Of a stretch of DNA of 64,000 nt, positions 26,873-37,301 are shown one piece after another. The notes beneath the pieces were generated by a model. The model was not told the origin of the DNA and did no database searches. It saw nothing but the letters and a program-made list of their open reading frames with translations. Source of the DNA: Candidatus Microbacterium colombiense (GTDB taxonomy: Bacteria > Actinomycetota > Actinomycetes > Actinomycetales > Microbacteriaceae); NCBI GenBank assembly GCA_029203165.1, contig CP119308.1:1736001-1800000 (forward strand), in the 5' to 3' direction. Both the position numbers and the translations under genes were made by a program. Positions within the stretch are counted from its first letter, which is position 1. Each line of letters begins with the position of its first letter.

Positions 26873-26937
26873 CTTTCCGCGGACGATGCGATGGCTGAGC
26901 ATCCGCTCCAGGCGAACGCAAGCGCCGAGGGCGCGGC

Positions 26938-27534
26938 TCAGGCGGCTGCCGACCTGGCGGGCCGTCCGCGCTTCGGTCGCTCCGTCGTGAGCTCGAGTGC
27001 CAGCACATGGCTCGGGTGCTGTGCGATGCGTTTCTCCGCATCATCGAGCCAGTGCACCTCGGCCTCGGCGGCGAAGATCATCCGGTCGATCACGAGCGAC
27101 CAGGCGAGGCCCTCCGGGGTATCGGCCGCGTCGTTGTCTCGCCGTTCCCGCCGGAGCGCCTCCCACTGCTCCACGGACGCGACGCGTTGAACGCGGATCA
27201 CGGATCCCACGTCGACGCCCGGGAGCGTCGCGGCGACGGCGAGCTTCACCGCGAGTTCGTCCCTGCCGGTGGTGCCGTGGACGACGGGGGAGGCGAGCCA
27301 CCGGGCCGCCTCGGTGGAGCCGTCGGCGGTGATATGCCAGTAGACGTGCCCGTGCTCATCGGCGTCGCCGCGGCGCACGAGCCCGTCTCGTTCGAGACGT
27401 TCCAGCGTGTTGTAGATCTGACCGACGTTGAGAGACGATGTCGCTCCGGTGCGTCGGTCGTACTCGTGCCGCAGCTGGTAGCCGTAGCAGGGGCCCTGGT
27501 CGAGGATCGCCAGGAGGCTCTGACGCACTGACAT
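26938..27534 (-). CDS. PadR-family transcriptional regulator
   Basis: 198 residues. N-terminal winged helix SVRQSLLAILDQGPCYGYQLRHEYDRRTG ... LNVGQIYNTLERLERDGLVRRGD, then wing strands HVYWHITADGSTEAARWL, and a helical C-terminal dimerisation region (AEAEVHWLDDAEKRIAQH), the PadR-s2-like layout. PadR repressors respond to small molecules and often control multidrug exporters, but no exporter is adjacent. The gene has a GGGAG ribosome binding site and an apparent operator over its own promoter, so it is probably autorepressed. Target genes not visible. Confidence 0.9.
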   Translation of the reverse strand: MSVRQSLLAILDQGPCYGYQLRHEYDRRTGATSSLNVGQIYNTLERLERDGLVRRGDADEHGHVYWHITADGSTEAARWLASPVVHGTTGRDELAVKLAVAATLPGVDVGSVIRVQRVASVEQWEALRRERRDNDAADTPEGLAWSLVIDRMIFAAEAEVHWLDDAEKRIAQHPSHVLALELTTERPKRGRPARSAAA

Positions 27535-27563
27535 GGTGATCTCCCGTTCGTGATGCTAATGCG

Positions 27564-27593
27564 ATACCGAGTATATGCATACCGAGAATGCAT
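27564..27593. promoter_or_regulatory. Candidate PadR operator overlapping its own -10
   Basis: Two adjacent dyads: ATACcgaGTAT (27564-27574) and ATGCATaccgagaATGCAT (27575-27593). ATACCGAG is repeated directly at 15-base spacing. On the minus strand TATACT (27575-27570), a good -10 for the padR gene, lies across the junction of the dyads. ATAC/GTAT and ATGCAT half-sites are typical for PadR-family operators. Confidence 0.55.
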
Positions 27594-27754
27594 CGCGGAG
27601 AGCCGTCCGGTGGACGCGATCGCGCGCCTTCCGCGGATCGCGGGACACGCTCGCAGGCGACGCGCAGGTCACGGGCCGGTAACATGACAAGATATGTCCG
27701 GTTTCCGTCCTCGTGACAGCCGGCACTTTACCCACCAACAGGGAGATGACATCC

Positions 27755-30562
<2,808 letters not shown>

Positions 30563-30573
30563 CCCTCCTGGTG

Positions 30574-30604
30574 AAGGGCCGATCCCTCGGGATCGGCCCT
30601 TTCT
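30574..30604 (+). terminator. Rho-independent terminator after secA
   Basis: AAGGGCCGATCCC (30574-30586) and GGGATCGGCCCTT (30589-30601) form a thirteen-base-pair stem with a very small loop, followed by TTCTC. Confidence 0.85.
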
Positions 30605-30660
30605 CGTCTGCGTGGCGGGCAGCGCGGCCGGCAGTGCACGAGAGCCCCACGCGACGGTTG

Positions 30661-30666
30661 TAGGCT
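30661..30666 (+). promoter_or_regulatory. -10 box (TAGGCT) of aminotransferase gene
   Basis: TAGGCT, then six bases, then ATG 30673; predicted leaderless transcript right after the secA terminator. Confidence 0.55.
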
Positions 30667-30672
30667 TGCTCG

Positions 30673-31902
30673 ATGACCCCATCGCGCAACTTCGACCAGT
30701 CGTCGAAGCTCAAGAACGTCCTGTACGAGATCCGCGGGAACGCGCTCGTCGAGGCGGCGCGGCTGGAGGCCGAGGGACACAAGATCCTCAAGCTGAACAC
30801 GGGTAACCCGGCGATCTTCGGCTTCGACGCCCCGCACCAGATCGTGCACGACATGCTCGCCGCACTCCCGACCGCGCACGGCTACAGCGACAGCAAGGGC
30901 ATCATCTCCGCACGGCGTGCCGTCGTCAGCCGCTATGAGGAGATCGAGGACTTCCCGCGTTTCGGTCCCGATGACGTGTATCTCGGCAACGGTGTGTCCG
31001 AGCTGATCACGATGACCATGCAGGCGCTCCTCGATGAGGGCGACGAGGTGCTGATCCCCGCGCCGGACTACCCGTTGTGGACGGCGATGACGAGCCTGGC
31101 CGGCGGCACGCCCGTGCACTACCTCTGCGATGAGGAAGACGGCTGGCAGCCCGATCTCGAGGACATCCGGTCCAGGATCACGCCGCGCACGAAGGCGCTC
31201 GTGATCATCAACCCGAACAACCCGACAGGTGTCGTCTATTCACGCGAGATCCTCGAGGGGATGGTCCAGATCGCACGAGAGCACGAGCTGCTCCTCCTCT
31301 CGGATGAGATCTACGATCGGATCCTCTTCGACGGCGCGGTCCATATCCCGACGGCGACGCTCGCGCCCGATCTGCTGTGCTTGACGTTCAACGGACTCTC
31401 CAAGACGTATCGCGTCGCTGGTTTCCGATCGGGGTGGATGGTGATCACCGGTCCCCAGGGGCATGCCAAGGGTTTCCTCGAAGGCATCACCCTGTTGGCA
31501 TCCACCCGCCTGTGCCCGAATGTTCCGGCGCAGCACGCCGTTCAGGCTGCACTCTCGGGGGTGCAGTCGATCGACGCACTCATCTCGTCCACGGGACGAC
31601 TGCATGAGCAGCGCGACGTCGCCTGGGAGGGTCTGCAGTCGATTCCCGGTGTCTCCTGCGTGAAGCCGGAGGGGGCGCTCTACGCGTTCCCTCGCCTGGA
31701 TCCTGATGTGCACGAGATCCGCGACGACGCGAAGCTCGTCTACGACCTTCTCGTGTCAGAGCACATCCTGCTGGTGCAGGGCACAGGCTTCAACTGGCCG
31801 ACCCCCGACCACCTGCGCCTGGTCACGCTCCCTGAGCCACGTGTGCTGAGCGAAGCCGTCGAAAGGCTCGGAAACTTCCTCTCAAGCTATCGCCAGAACT
31901 AG
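30673..31902 (+). CDS. Pyridoxal-phosphate aminotransferase, alanine aminotransferase (AlaA-like)
   Basis: 409 residues, fold-type I class I/II aminotransferase. Cofactor residues are visible in NPNNPTGVVYS, LLSDEIYDRILFDG and the Schiff-base lysine segment FNGLSKTYRVAGFRSGWM; the C-terminal arginine region is DHLRLVTLP. The opening FDQSSKLKNVLYEIRGNALVEA and GNPAIFGF match AlaA-type enzymes that make alanine from pyruvate and glutamate in the cytoplasm. Its last 80 bases overlap the convergent CpaE-like gene. Substrate is inferred from resemblance. Confidence 0.88.
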   Translation: MTPSRNFDQSSKLKNVLYEIRGNALVEAARLEAEGHKILKLNTGNPAIFGFDAPHQIVHDMLAALPTAHGYSDSKGIISARRAVVSRYEEIEDFPRFGPDDVYLGNGVSELITMTMQALLDEGDEVLIPAPDYPLWTAMTSLAGGTPVHYLCDEEDGWQPDLEDIRSRITPRTKALVIINPNNPTGVVYSREILEGMVQIAREHELLLLSDEIYDRILFDGAVHIPTATLAPDLLCLTFNGLSKTYRVAGFRSGWMVITGPQGHAKGFLEGITLLASTRLCPNVPAQHAVQAALSGVQSIDALISSTGRLHEQRDVAWEGLQSIPGVSCVKPEGALYAFPRLDPDVHEIRDDAKLVYDLLVSEHILLVQGTGFNWPTPDHLRLVTLPEPRVLSEAVERLGNFLSSYRQN

Positions 31903-33070
31903 TCCGTGATTCGGCAGGAGGGGCGAGGGACGCAGCGAGCCCTCTGATCGCCGCGACGAACGGCGACCGGGGAGTGACATCGGCCATCGCCCGGGCGTGA
32001 AGGAGTGAGGCGTCGGCGGCGCGCTGGTCGAACGGAAGGAACGTGACGTCGGTGATGCCGGCGAATCGTTCCAGGGTGCGTCGTACCTGGCCACGGGCAT
32101 CCAAACCGAGCGGTCCGGGGCGCACGCGGTTGATCACGACGGAGACGGGCGTCGAGCCCGTCACTCGACGGAGCTCGGCATGATCGCGTAGGAAGCGGCT
32201 GATCCCGACCGGATCCGCGGCTGCGACGGCCACGATCAGATCCGCCTCGAGCAGCGTCGTGGTCGTCGCCGCATGTCGGCGAGGTCCGGCGAGGTCGTAG
32301 GTCGCCTCCTCATCGGCGTCGAATGCAGCGGCGACGTCCACGACCGTCTCCTCGCTCCACGATCTGCATGCCTGGAGCGCGGCCTGGAGACGTACCGACC
32401 CCAGTTCCGGCCAGCGGCTCGGGCGATTGATCCCCGGGAACACGTCGATGTCTCCGCCACTGGTCTCGACGACCGTGGCCAGACGGGTCAGCTCGGTCGC
32501 GTCCAGACCTCCCAGGTTCGCGCGACGGCAGGCGGCGGCGATCCCGGGGGCGTCATCGCCGAGCCCGAGGAGCAGGGCCAGGGACGGGGCCACCGTGTCG
32601 GCATCGATCAGTGCGGTGTGCCGACCTGTTCGCGCGAGCTCCGTCGCCAGCTGGATCGCCACGGTCGAGCGTCCGGGAGCGCCAGGTGGCCCCCATACCG
32701 CCGTCAGGCGTGGTGGCCGCGAGGACGTGACCACGCGATCAGGGATCCCCTCACGAAGTGCGGCGGCGAGCTCCCACCCTGTCGCCTCGGCAGAAAGGGT
32801 CGGACTCAGCCCGAGTCGTCCCCATGCGCGGCTGTCAGACCCGCCCAGAGGGAGGATGCGCACACCGGAGCGATCGCACGCGGCGATGAGCTCGGCGGTG
32901 AGCACCTCTCGCGACGCGGGAAGCACAAGGGCTTCAGCGTCGGCGAGGAGGGGAGTGATGGCCTCCCGGGTCGGAGCCGTGATCGCCACGGTCGTGATGC
33001 CCTCCCATTCGAGCTCGACGCGAAGTTCGCTCGCACGCGGCTCGGCGACCGCGAGGATGATCCCCGTCAC
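31823..33070 (-). CDS. CpaE/TadZ-like MinD-ParA superfamily ATPase (deviant nucleotide loop)
   Basis: 415 residues. An N-terminal receiver-like region (~1-110, without obvious phospho-Asp pattern) precedes a ParA/MinD domain beginning LTAVWGPPGAPGRSTVAIQLATELARTGRHTALIDADTVAPSLALLLGLGDD. The nucleotide loop reads GPPGAPGRST: the signature lysine of the deviant Walker A is absent and the second lysine is Arg. The segment LIVAVAAADPVGISRFLRDH matches the switch II-to-membrane helix region. GTG 33070 overlaps the SAF gene stop. CpaE/TadZ proteins place Flp pili, but no pilus genes are nearby. The last ~27 codons lie over the aminotransferase gene. Confidence 0.78.
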   Translation of the reverse strand: MTGIILAVAEPRASELRVELEWEGITTVAITAPTREAITPLLADAEALVLPASREVLTAELIAACDRSGVRILPLGGSDSRAWGRLGLSPTLSAEATGWELAAALREGIPDRVVTSSRPPRLTAVWGPPGAPGRSTVAIQLATELARTGRHTALIDADTVAPSLALLLGLGDDAPGIAAACRRANLGGLDATELTRLATVVETSGGDIDVFPGINRPSRWPELGSVRLQAALQACRSWSEETVVDVAAAFDADEEATYDLAGPRRHAATTTTLLEADLIVAVAAADPVGISRFLRDHAELRRVTGSTPVSVVINRVRPGPLGLDARGQVRRTLERFAGITDVTFLPFDQRAADASLLHARAMADVTPRSPFVAAIRGLAASLAPPAESRTSSGDSLRGSFRAFRRLRSAHVAQGA

Positions 33071-33687
33071 GATCTGCCGCCCACCGGCACCACCGACAGC
33101 ACCGACCCGCCGGTCACGGCAGCGAGGACCTCAGCGACATCGGCGCGGTCGATCACGAGTTCCACGGCCGCGCCCGAGTCCCCCAGCATCCCGTCCTCTT
33201 CCAGCACGTCGCGGACGGTCACGTCTGCGACCAGGATCCGTGGAGTGTCGTAGGTGCGTCCGTCGTCGAGCGGAGGCGCCTGCCAGAGCTCGACCACTGT
33301 TCCGGCGTCGACGTCATCGGGGATCCGTGTGCTGCTCTCCACGACGATGCTGGTGCTGCGGTTGTCGTCCGCGTCGCCGACGGCCGATTCCGGCATCAGC
33401 TCTCCGGATGCGATGGTTCGCGCGGCGACCTGTCCCGGCTTCAGATCCTGCGGGGAGAGATAGTCATCGGCGAGCAGGCCGAGCCCGACGTCGACCGCCT
33501 GGAAGTCGCTCGAGACCAACGCCTCGCCCTGCGTGATCGTGCGAGTGGCCTGCAGCGCGGGGGCCGCGTGGTCCGACGAGGAGACGATCAGCCAGACGCC
33601 GGCGATGGACAGTACGACCAGGGCGATACCGATGAGGAAACGGACATCTCCCCAGAACGCGCGTCGAGGACGGGAGGGAACGGTCAT
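33067..33687 (-). CDS. SAF-domain (CpaB/RcpC-like) membrane protein
   Basis: 206 residues from ATG 33687 (an in-frame ATG at 33696 is possible). One helix at about 12-36 (FLIGIALVVLSIAGVWLIV), then an extracellular SAF domain: ATRTITQGEALVSSDFQAVDVGL ... LSPQDLKPGQVAARTIASGELMPESAV. SAF proteins of the CpaB group sit in Flp-pilus assembly complexes. Here it is cotranscribed with the CpaE-like ATPase through a GTGA overlap, so the two probably act together. No pilin or secretion ATPase is within the window. Confidence 0.8.
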   Translation of the reverse strand: MTVPSRPRRAFWGDVRFLIGIALVVLSIAGVWLIVSSSDHAAPALQATRTITQGEALVSSDFQAVDVGLGLLADDYLSPQDLKPGQVAARTIASGELMPESAVGDADDNRSTSIVVESSTRIPDDVDAGTVVELWQAPPLDDGRTYDTPRILVADVTVRDVLEEDGMLGDSGAAVELVIDRADVAEVLAAVTGGSVLSVVPVGGRS

Positions 33688-33727
33688 GGCGATCATCGTC
33701 ACAGAAATCGTCGCGCACCCGGGGGAG

Positions 33728-33736
33728 TTATCCACA
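33728..33736 (+). other. Consensus DnaA-box-like 9-mer (TTATCCACA), copy 1
   Basis: A perfect TTATCCACA in the short region between the divergent SAF and HTH genes. The 12-base context GAGTTATCCACA recurs at 34700-34711. Confidence 0.4.
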
Positions 33737-33785
33737 GGGTGACGTCGAAGGAAGGGCGTGATGATCAGTGGGGGAGAATGGGCGC

Positions 33786-34064
33786 ATGGCCGCATCGACT
33801 TCAGGAGCTCCCCGCTATCTCGCGCCGGCACAGGTCGCCGAGTTGTTGCAGATCGGCGTCGCCGAAGTGATCGCGCTCGTGCACGACGGCGAACTCCGAG
33901 GAATGCAGATCGGCGTTCCGGCACGCTGGCGCGTCGAAGAGTCGAGCCTGGAGGACTATCTCGCCGCGCAGTCGGAGCAGTCCCGTCGAATGGCGCTCTG
34001 GCGGCAATCGCAAGTGGCCAGCTTCCCGGAGGTCTGGGGAGCGTCGTCCGCTCAGAACCTCTGA
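33786..34064 (+). CDS. Small excisionase/BldC-like helix-turn-helix protein
   Basis: 92 residues from ATG 33786. The HTH_17 pattern RYLAPAQVAELLQIGVAEVIALVHDGELRGMQIGVPARWRVEESSLEDYLAAQ covers residues ~10-62, a MerR-like winged helix without effector domain, as in BldC or AlpA-type proteins. The C-terminal 30 residues are short and polar. It probably binds DNA or a DNA-bound partner. Divergent to the SAF gene, and its last 13 bases overlap the convergent gene at 34052. An upstream in-frame start at 33768 is less likely. Confidence 0.8.
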   Translation: MAASTSGAPRYLAPAQVAELLQIGVAEVIALVHDGELRGMQIGVPARWRVEESSLEDYLAAQSEQSRRMALWRQSQVASFPEVWGASSAQNL

Positions 34065-34663
34065 TCTCCCACCGCTCTGATCGTGATCAGCGCGGCGAAC
34101 GGCACGATGCGAAACCCCTGCACCTCGCGAGCGAGTCGCGCCGTCCCGGCATCGTGGAGGGCGAGATCGAGATGATCGAGACCTGCACGGTCGATGGTGC
34201 CGTGCATGTCGTCGCCGGTGGTGACGGTGAGGTGCACCGGCACGCGACGTCGGGCGAGATCGCGGAGGATGAATCCGAGACTCATCCTCTCCCGCAACGG
34301 GCTCTCGGGCTCGGCGTCCCCGTCGAGACTCGCGAGCAGGATGCCGTGGTCGGCCCGCACGCCGTGCACCGCATGGAGCGGGAGGATGCGCGTGGAGGGG
34401 GCGAGCAGCAGGTCGTCTCCCTGCGCTGACTCGACCGCGACCCAGTCGACTCCGAGCGCGCGCATCGCGACGGGGAGCCGTCGACCGTTGGAGAGCTCCA
34501 GCGTCACAGACGCCCCGGCAGTGCACAGAGCGCGCAGCCTGCTGCGCAGGTCGAGTCGCGAGATCCGAAGTCGTTCGGATTCGGCACTCAGTGCAGCGCG
34601 CTCCGTCTCCCACTCTGCGGACAACTGACCCTCGAGGTCTTCGAACAGACGATCCCAGTGCAC
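34052..34663 (-). CDS. Conserved hypothetical protein, coiled-coil N-terminus
   Basis: 203 residues starting at GTG 34663, seven bases after a TACGCT box. Residues 1-45 (DRLFEDLEGQLSAEWETERAALSAESERLRIS) form a charged coiled coil; the rest is beta-rich in two similar halves, ASVTLELSNGRRLPVAMRALGVDWVAVE and VPVHLTVTTGDDMHGTIDRAGLDHLDLAL, each with the look of an Sm-like or SH3-like barrel. I cannot name a family. It overlaps the HTH gene end by 13 bases, tail to tail. Soluble, cytoplasmic. Confidence 0.65.
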   Translation of the reverse strand: MHWDRLFEDLEGQLSAEWETERAALSAESERLRISRLDLRSRLRALCTAGASVTLELSNGRRLPVAMRALGVDWVAVESAQGDDLLLAPSTRILPLHAVHGVRADHGILLASLDGDAEPESPLRERMSLGFILRDLARRRVPVHLTVTTGDDMHGTIDRAGLDHLDLALHDAGTARLAREVQGFRIVPFAALITIRAVGDQRF

Positions 34664-34670
34664 GGACCCG

Positions 34671-34676
34671 AGCGTA
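34671..34676 (-). promoter_or_regulatory. -10 box (TACGCT) of hypothetical gene 34052-34663
   Basis: On the minus strand TACGCT ends seven bases before GTG 34663; predicted leaderless transcript. Confidence 0.45.
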
Positions 34677-34702
34677 GGCGAGCGTCGGCGGCCATGTACG
34701 AG

Positions 34703-34711
34703 TTATCCACA
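34703..34711 (+). other. Consensus DnaA-box-like 9-mer (TTATCCACA), copy 2
   Basis: Second perfect TTATCCACA, 975 bases from the first, in the gap before the Rv3235-like gene and in the same orientation. Confidence 0.4.
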
Positions 34712-34787
34712 TACTTCCTCGACGACCCGCATCGACCGCATCGGGGCGTGCTCGACTGGCGGCTCAGACTTCCGATGGAGAGTGCCG

Positions 34788-35177
34788 ATGATGAATGTTC
34801 ACGAATACTTCGCCCCGCAACCCACGCCCACCGCGGCGTTGCCCGATCCCGCTCCGCTCCTACGCAGTCTCACGCAGGGAGTGCTGGAGGCCCTCGCCGG
34901 CGTGCGAGAGGTGGATCAGCTCGCTCGGTGGTTCAGCGAAGAGGCGTATCGCACCCTGGTGAGCCGCACGAACCTCTCGGCGAGAGCACGCAGCGCGCGC
35001 GGGGTACCGCCGGCACGTCCGACGTTCGAGATCCGCGCGATGAGGGTCACCGAGCCGGTCGACGGCATCATCGAGGCCGTCGTCGTCGTGGCAGGGCCGG
35101 GGAGGACGCGCGCCGTCGCCATTCGTCTCGAGGGCCTGGACCGTCGGTGGCGTGCGACGTCGTTGGCGGTCCTCTGA
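34788..35177 (+). CDS. Rv3235-family hypothetical protein (DUF6459-like)
   Basis: 129 residues. Starts near ATG 34788 behind GGAGAG. The pattern RSLTQGVLEALAGVREVDQLARWFSEEAYRTLVSR, then PTFEIRAMRVTEPVDGIIEAVVVVAGPGRTRAVAIRLEGLDRRWRATSLAVL, is that of the Rv3235 group, a small actinobacterial protein encoded near secA. It has no catalytic motif and no signal peptide. It may share a fold with SecA-accessory or export-quality proteins, but that is not established. Start within two codons uncertain. Confidence 0.7.
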   Translation: MMNVHEYFAPQPTPTAALPDPAPLLRSLTQGVLEALAGVREVDQLARWFSEEAYRTLVSRTNLSARARSARGVPPARPTFEIRAMRVTEPVDGIIEAVVVVAGPGRTRAVAIRLEGLDRRWRATSLAVL

Positions 35178-35189
35178 CACAACTCGCCG

Positions 35190-35195
35190 TAGGCT
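35190..35195 (+). promoter_or_regulatory. -10 box (TAGGCT) of pdtaS
   Basis: TAGGCT, six bases, then GTG 35202; predicted leaderless transcript starting with a GUG codon. Confidence 0.55.
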
Positions 35196-35201
35196 GGGAG
35201 A

Positions 35202-36689
35202 GTGTCAACCCTCAGTGATCTCGCCCTCGCGCAGGGCCGTCTGACCGACAACGACGTCGAATGGCTCCACCGGCTCGCCGGCGACGGCCAGCTGCTCGCC
35301 GATCTCGCCTCCGCGGACATCGTCGTGTGGATCCAGACGGAGGACGGCTCGTTCATCGCCGTCGCACACGCGCGGCCCAGCGGTGCGGCGACGCTGTTCT
35401 ACCGTGACATCGTCGGCGAACGCGTGCGCCCACAGTGGCGCACACAGGTGCAGGGGGCATTCGACTCCGCGGAGATCGTGGACTCCTCCTCGCCGGACTG
35501 GTTCGAGGAGACGCCGACCAGGGTGCGAGCGGTGCCGATCGTGATCAGCCGACGCGGTGCGGACGCGAAATCGCGTGCGGTCATAGGAATCGTGACGCGG
35601 CACACGAACCTGGGGGAGGTGCGTACCCCGTCCCGTCAGCAGATCACGTTCGACGAATGCGCGAACGACCTGTTCCGCATGATCGCTGACGGCAGCTTCC
35701 CCGACCTGGCAGCCCCCACCTCGCCGAGACGAGGGGCGCCGCGTGCGTCCGACGGTCTGATCCGGATCGACGTCGACGGCATCACGACTTTCGCCAGCCC
35801 GAACGCCCTCTCCGCCTTCAATCGGATGGGATTCGATGATGAGCTCGAGGGAGAGTCGCTCGCCGAGGTCACGACACGATTGGTACCGCCCTCGCGTCAG
35901 GTCGACGAGTCGCTTCCGGTGGTCGTCACCGGTCGTGCTCCCTGGCGCACCGACATCGAGGCCCGCGGCGTGACCGTCTCGCTGCGCGCCATCCCGCTCA
36001 AGGACCACGGCACGCGCATCGGCGCGATCGTGCTCTGTCGCGACGTGTCGGAGCTGCGCCACCAGGAGCAGGAACTCATCACGAAGGATGCGACGATCCG
36101 TGAGATCCACCATCGCGTGAAGAACAACCTGCAGACCGTGGCGTCGCTGCTGCGGATCCAGGCCAGGCGCACACACTCCGATGAGGCGCGCGACGCTCTC
36201 ACTCAGGCGATGCGACGGGTGGACTCGATCGCTGTCGTGCACGACACACTCGCCCAGGGACTGACCCAGAAGGTCGACTTCGATGAGGTCTTCCATCGCG
36301 TTCTCAAGCTCGTCGCCGAGGTCGCGTCCGCGCCCAACACCCGTGCTCGCACACAGCTCACCGGCCGATTCGGCGTGCTTCCGAGCGAATACGCCACGCC
36401 TCTCGCCCTCGCGCTCACCGAGGTCGTCACGAACGCGGTCGAGCACGGCCTCGCCGGGCAGGAAGGCGTGATCGCGATCGATGCCACGCGGACCGAGGAC
36501 AGCCTGCGTGTCACGGTCAAGGACACCGGCCACGGGCTTCCCGAAGGGCGCATCGGTCAGGGTCTCGGCACGCAGATCATCCGCACGCTCATCCAGGGTG
36601 AACTGGGCGGGACCATCGAGTGGCACGGAAGTGAGGGCGTCGGAACCGAGGTCGTCATCGACATCCCGCTACGGTGGCTGAACAAGTGA
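35202..36689 (+). CDS. pdtaS: Cytosolic sensor histidine kinase PdtaS
   Basis: 495 residues. N-terminal GAF-like domain (~1-160), PAS domain (~185-285), HisKA_2 dimerisation helix REIHHRVKNNLQTVASLLRIQARR with phospho-acceptor H303 (or H304), and an HATPase with ALTEVVTNAVEHG and DTGHGLPEGRIGQGLGTQII. No membrane helix, so cytoplasmic. In mycobacteria PdtaS phosphorylates the RNA-binding antiterminator PdtaR; the neighbour there is whiB1, as here (next, convergent). The PdtaR partner is not in this window. Start GTG 35202 fixed by the TAGGCT box. Confidence 0.93.
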   Translation: MSTLSDLALAQGRLTDNDVEWLHRLAGDGQLLADLASADIVVWIQTEDGSFIAVAHARPSGAATLFYRDIVGERVRPQWRTQVQGAFDSAEIVDSSSPDWFEETPTRVRAVPIVISRRGADAKSRAVIGIVTRHTNLGEVRTPSRQQITFDECANDLFRMIADGSFPDLAAPTSPRRGAPRASDGLIRIDVDGITTFASPNALSAFNRMGFDDELEGESLAEVTTRLVPPSRQVDESLPVVVTGRAPWRTDIEARGVTVSLRAIPLKDHGTRIGAIVLCRDVSELRHQEQELITKDATIREIHHRVKNNLQTVASLLRIQARRTHSDEARDALTQAMRRVDSIAVVHDTLAQGLTQKVDFDEVFHRVLKLVAEVASAPNTRARTQLTGRFGVLPSEYATPLALALTEVVTNAVEHGLAGQEGVIAIDATRTEDSLRVTVKDTGHGLPEGRIGQGLGTQIIRTLIQGELGGTIEWHGSEGVGTEVVIDIPLRWLNK

Positions 36690-36820
36690 GCGGGTTCGAC
36701 GGACATCTCGCCGGTCGTCGGCGGGCGGGCGACGCGGGTGGTCGCTGAGCCGGCGCGGCCCTGGCCCCGGTGAGGGACTCCTCGGTGGAGGGCTGCAGGG
36801 CCGTGCCGGTCGGGCGTCGG

Positions 36821-37069
36821 TCAGGACGCGCGACGGGCGCGAGCGGCGCGACGCTTGAGCGCGCGGCGCTCGTCTTCGGAGAGGCCACCCCACACGCCCG
36901 AATCCTGGCTGGACTCGAGGGCGTACTGGAGGCAGATCTCGGTCACCGTGCAGGTGGCGCAGACAGTCTTCGCCTTCTCGATCTGATCGACGGCCGGACC
37001 GGTGTTCCCGACGGGGAAGAACAGTTCGGGGTCGACAGTCAAACAGGCGGCCTTATCGCGCCAATCCAT
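36821..37069 (-). CDS. whiB1: WhiB1-type iron-sulfur transcription factor
   Basis: 82 residues. Cysteines 9, 37, 40 and 46 are at the same positions as in M. tuberculosis WhiB1, the [4Fe-4S] nitric-oxide sensor that binds the sigma factor; GVWGG at 58-62 and the ALKRRAARARR basic tail complete the family pattern. The start ATG 37069 has a GAGGAG ribosome binding site. It lies convergent to pdtaS, the order seen in mycobacteria. The 130 bases between the two genes hold no gene; a CGGCCCTG/CAGGGCCG repeat with a long loop is the only structure there. Confidence 0.95.
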   Translation of the reverse strand: MDWRDKAACLTVDPELFFPVGNTGPAVDQIEKAKTVCATCTVTEICLQYALESSQDSGVWGGLSEDERRALKRRAARARRAS

Positions 37070-37301
37070 GGGGGCTCCTCGGTGTGGATTTCAAGAGAGA
37101 TCGCGACGCGACGACTCGGATTCGGGCGGCGGCTCGGGTTCCGCTACCCTGTTCAGATGCGGACGGACGCCCGCGTTTTGTGATGCGGACGGATCGCCCG
37201 CCCCACGCCGCTGTGGGAGCACATGACGCTGTCTATTCTGTTACATGAAACCAGCGAAATCAAGGGTTTTCGTCCTTCTCATTCGATTCTCAGGAGACAT
37301 C

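Noticed and set aside
27660..27745. secA promoter
   Set aside because: AT-rich patch around 27687-27700 (taacatgacaagatat) has no -10/-35 pair with good spacing, so no promoter is called.
36690..36820. Terminator between pdtaS and whiB1
   Set aside because: CGGCCCTG and CAGGGCCG pair but with a loop near 30 bases and no T-tract, so it is not listed as a terminator.
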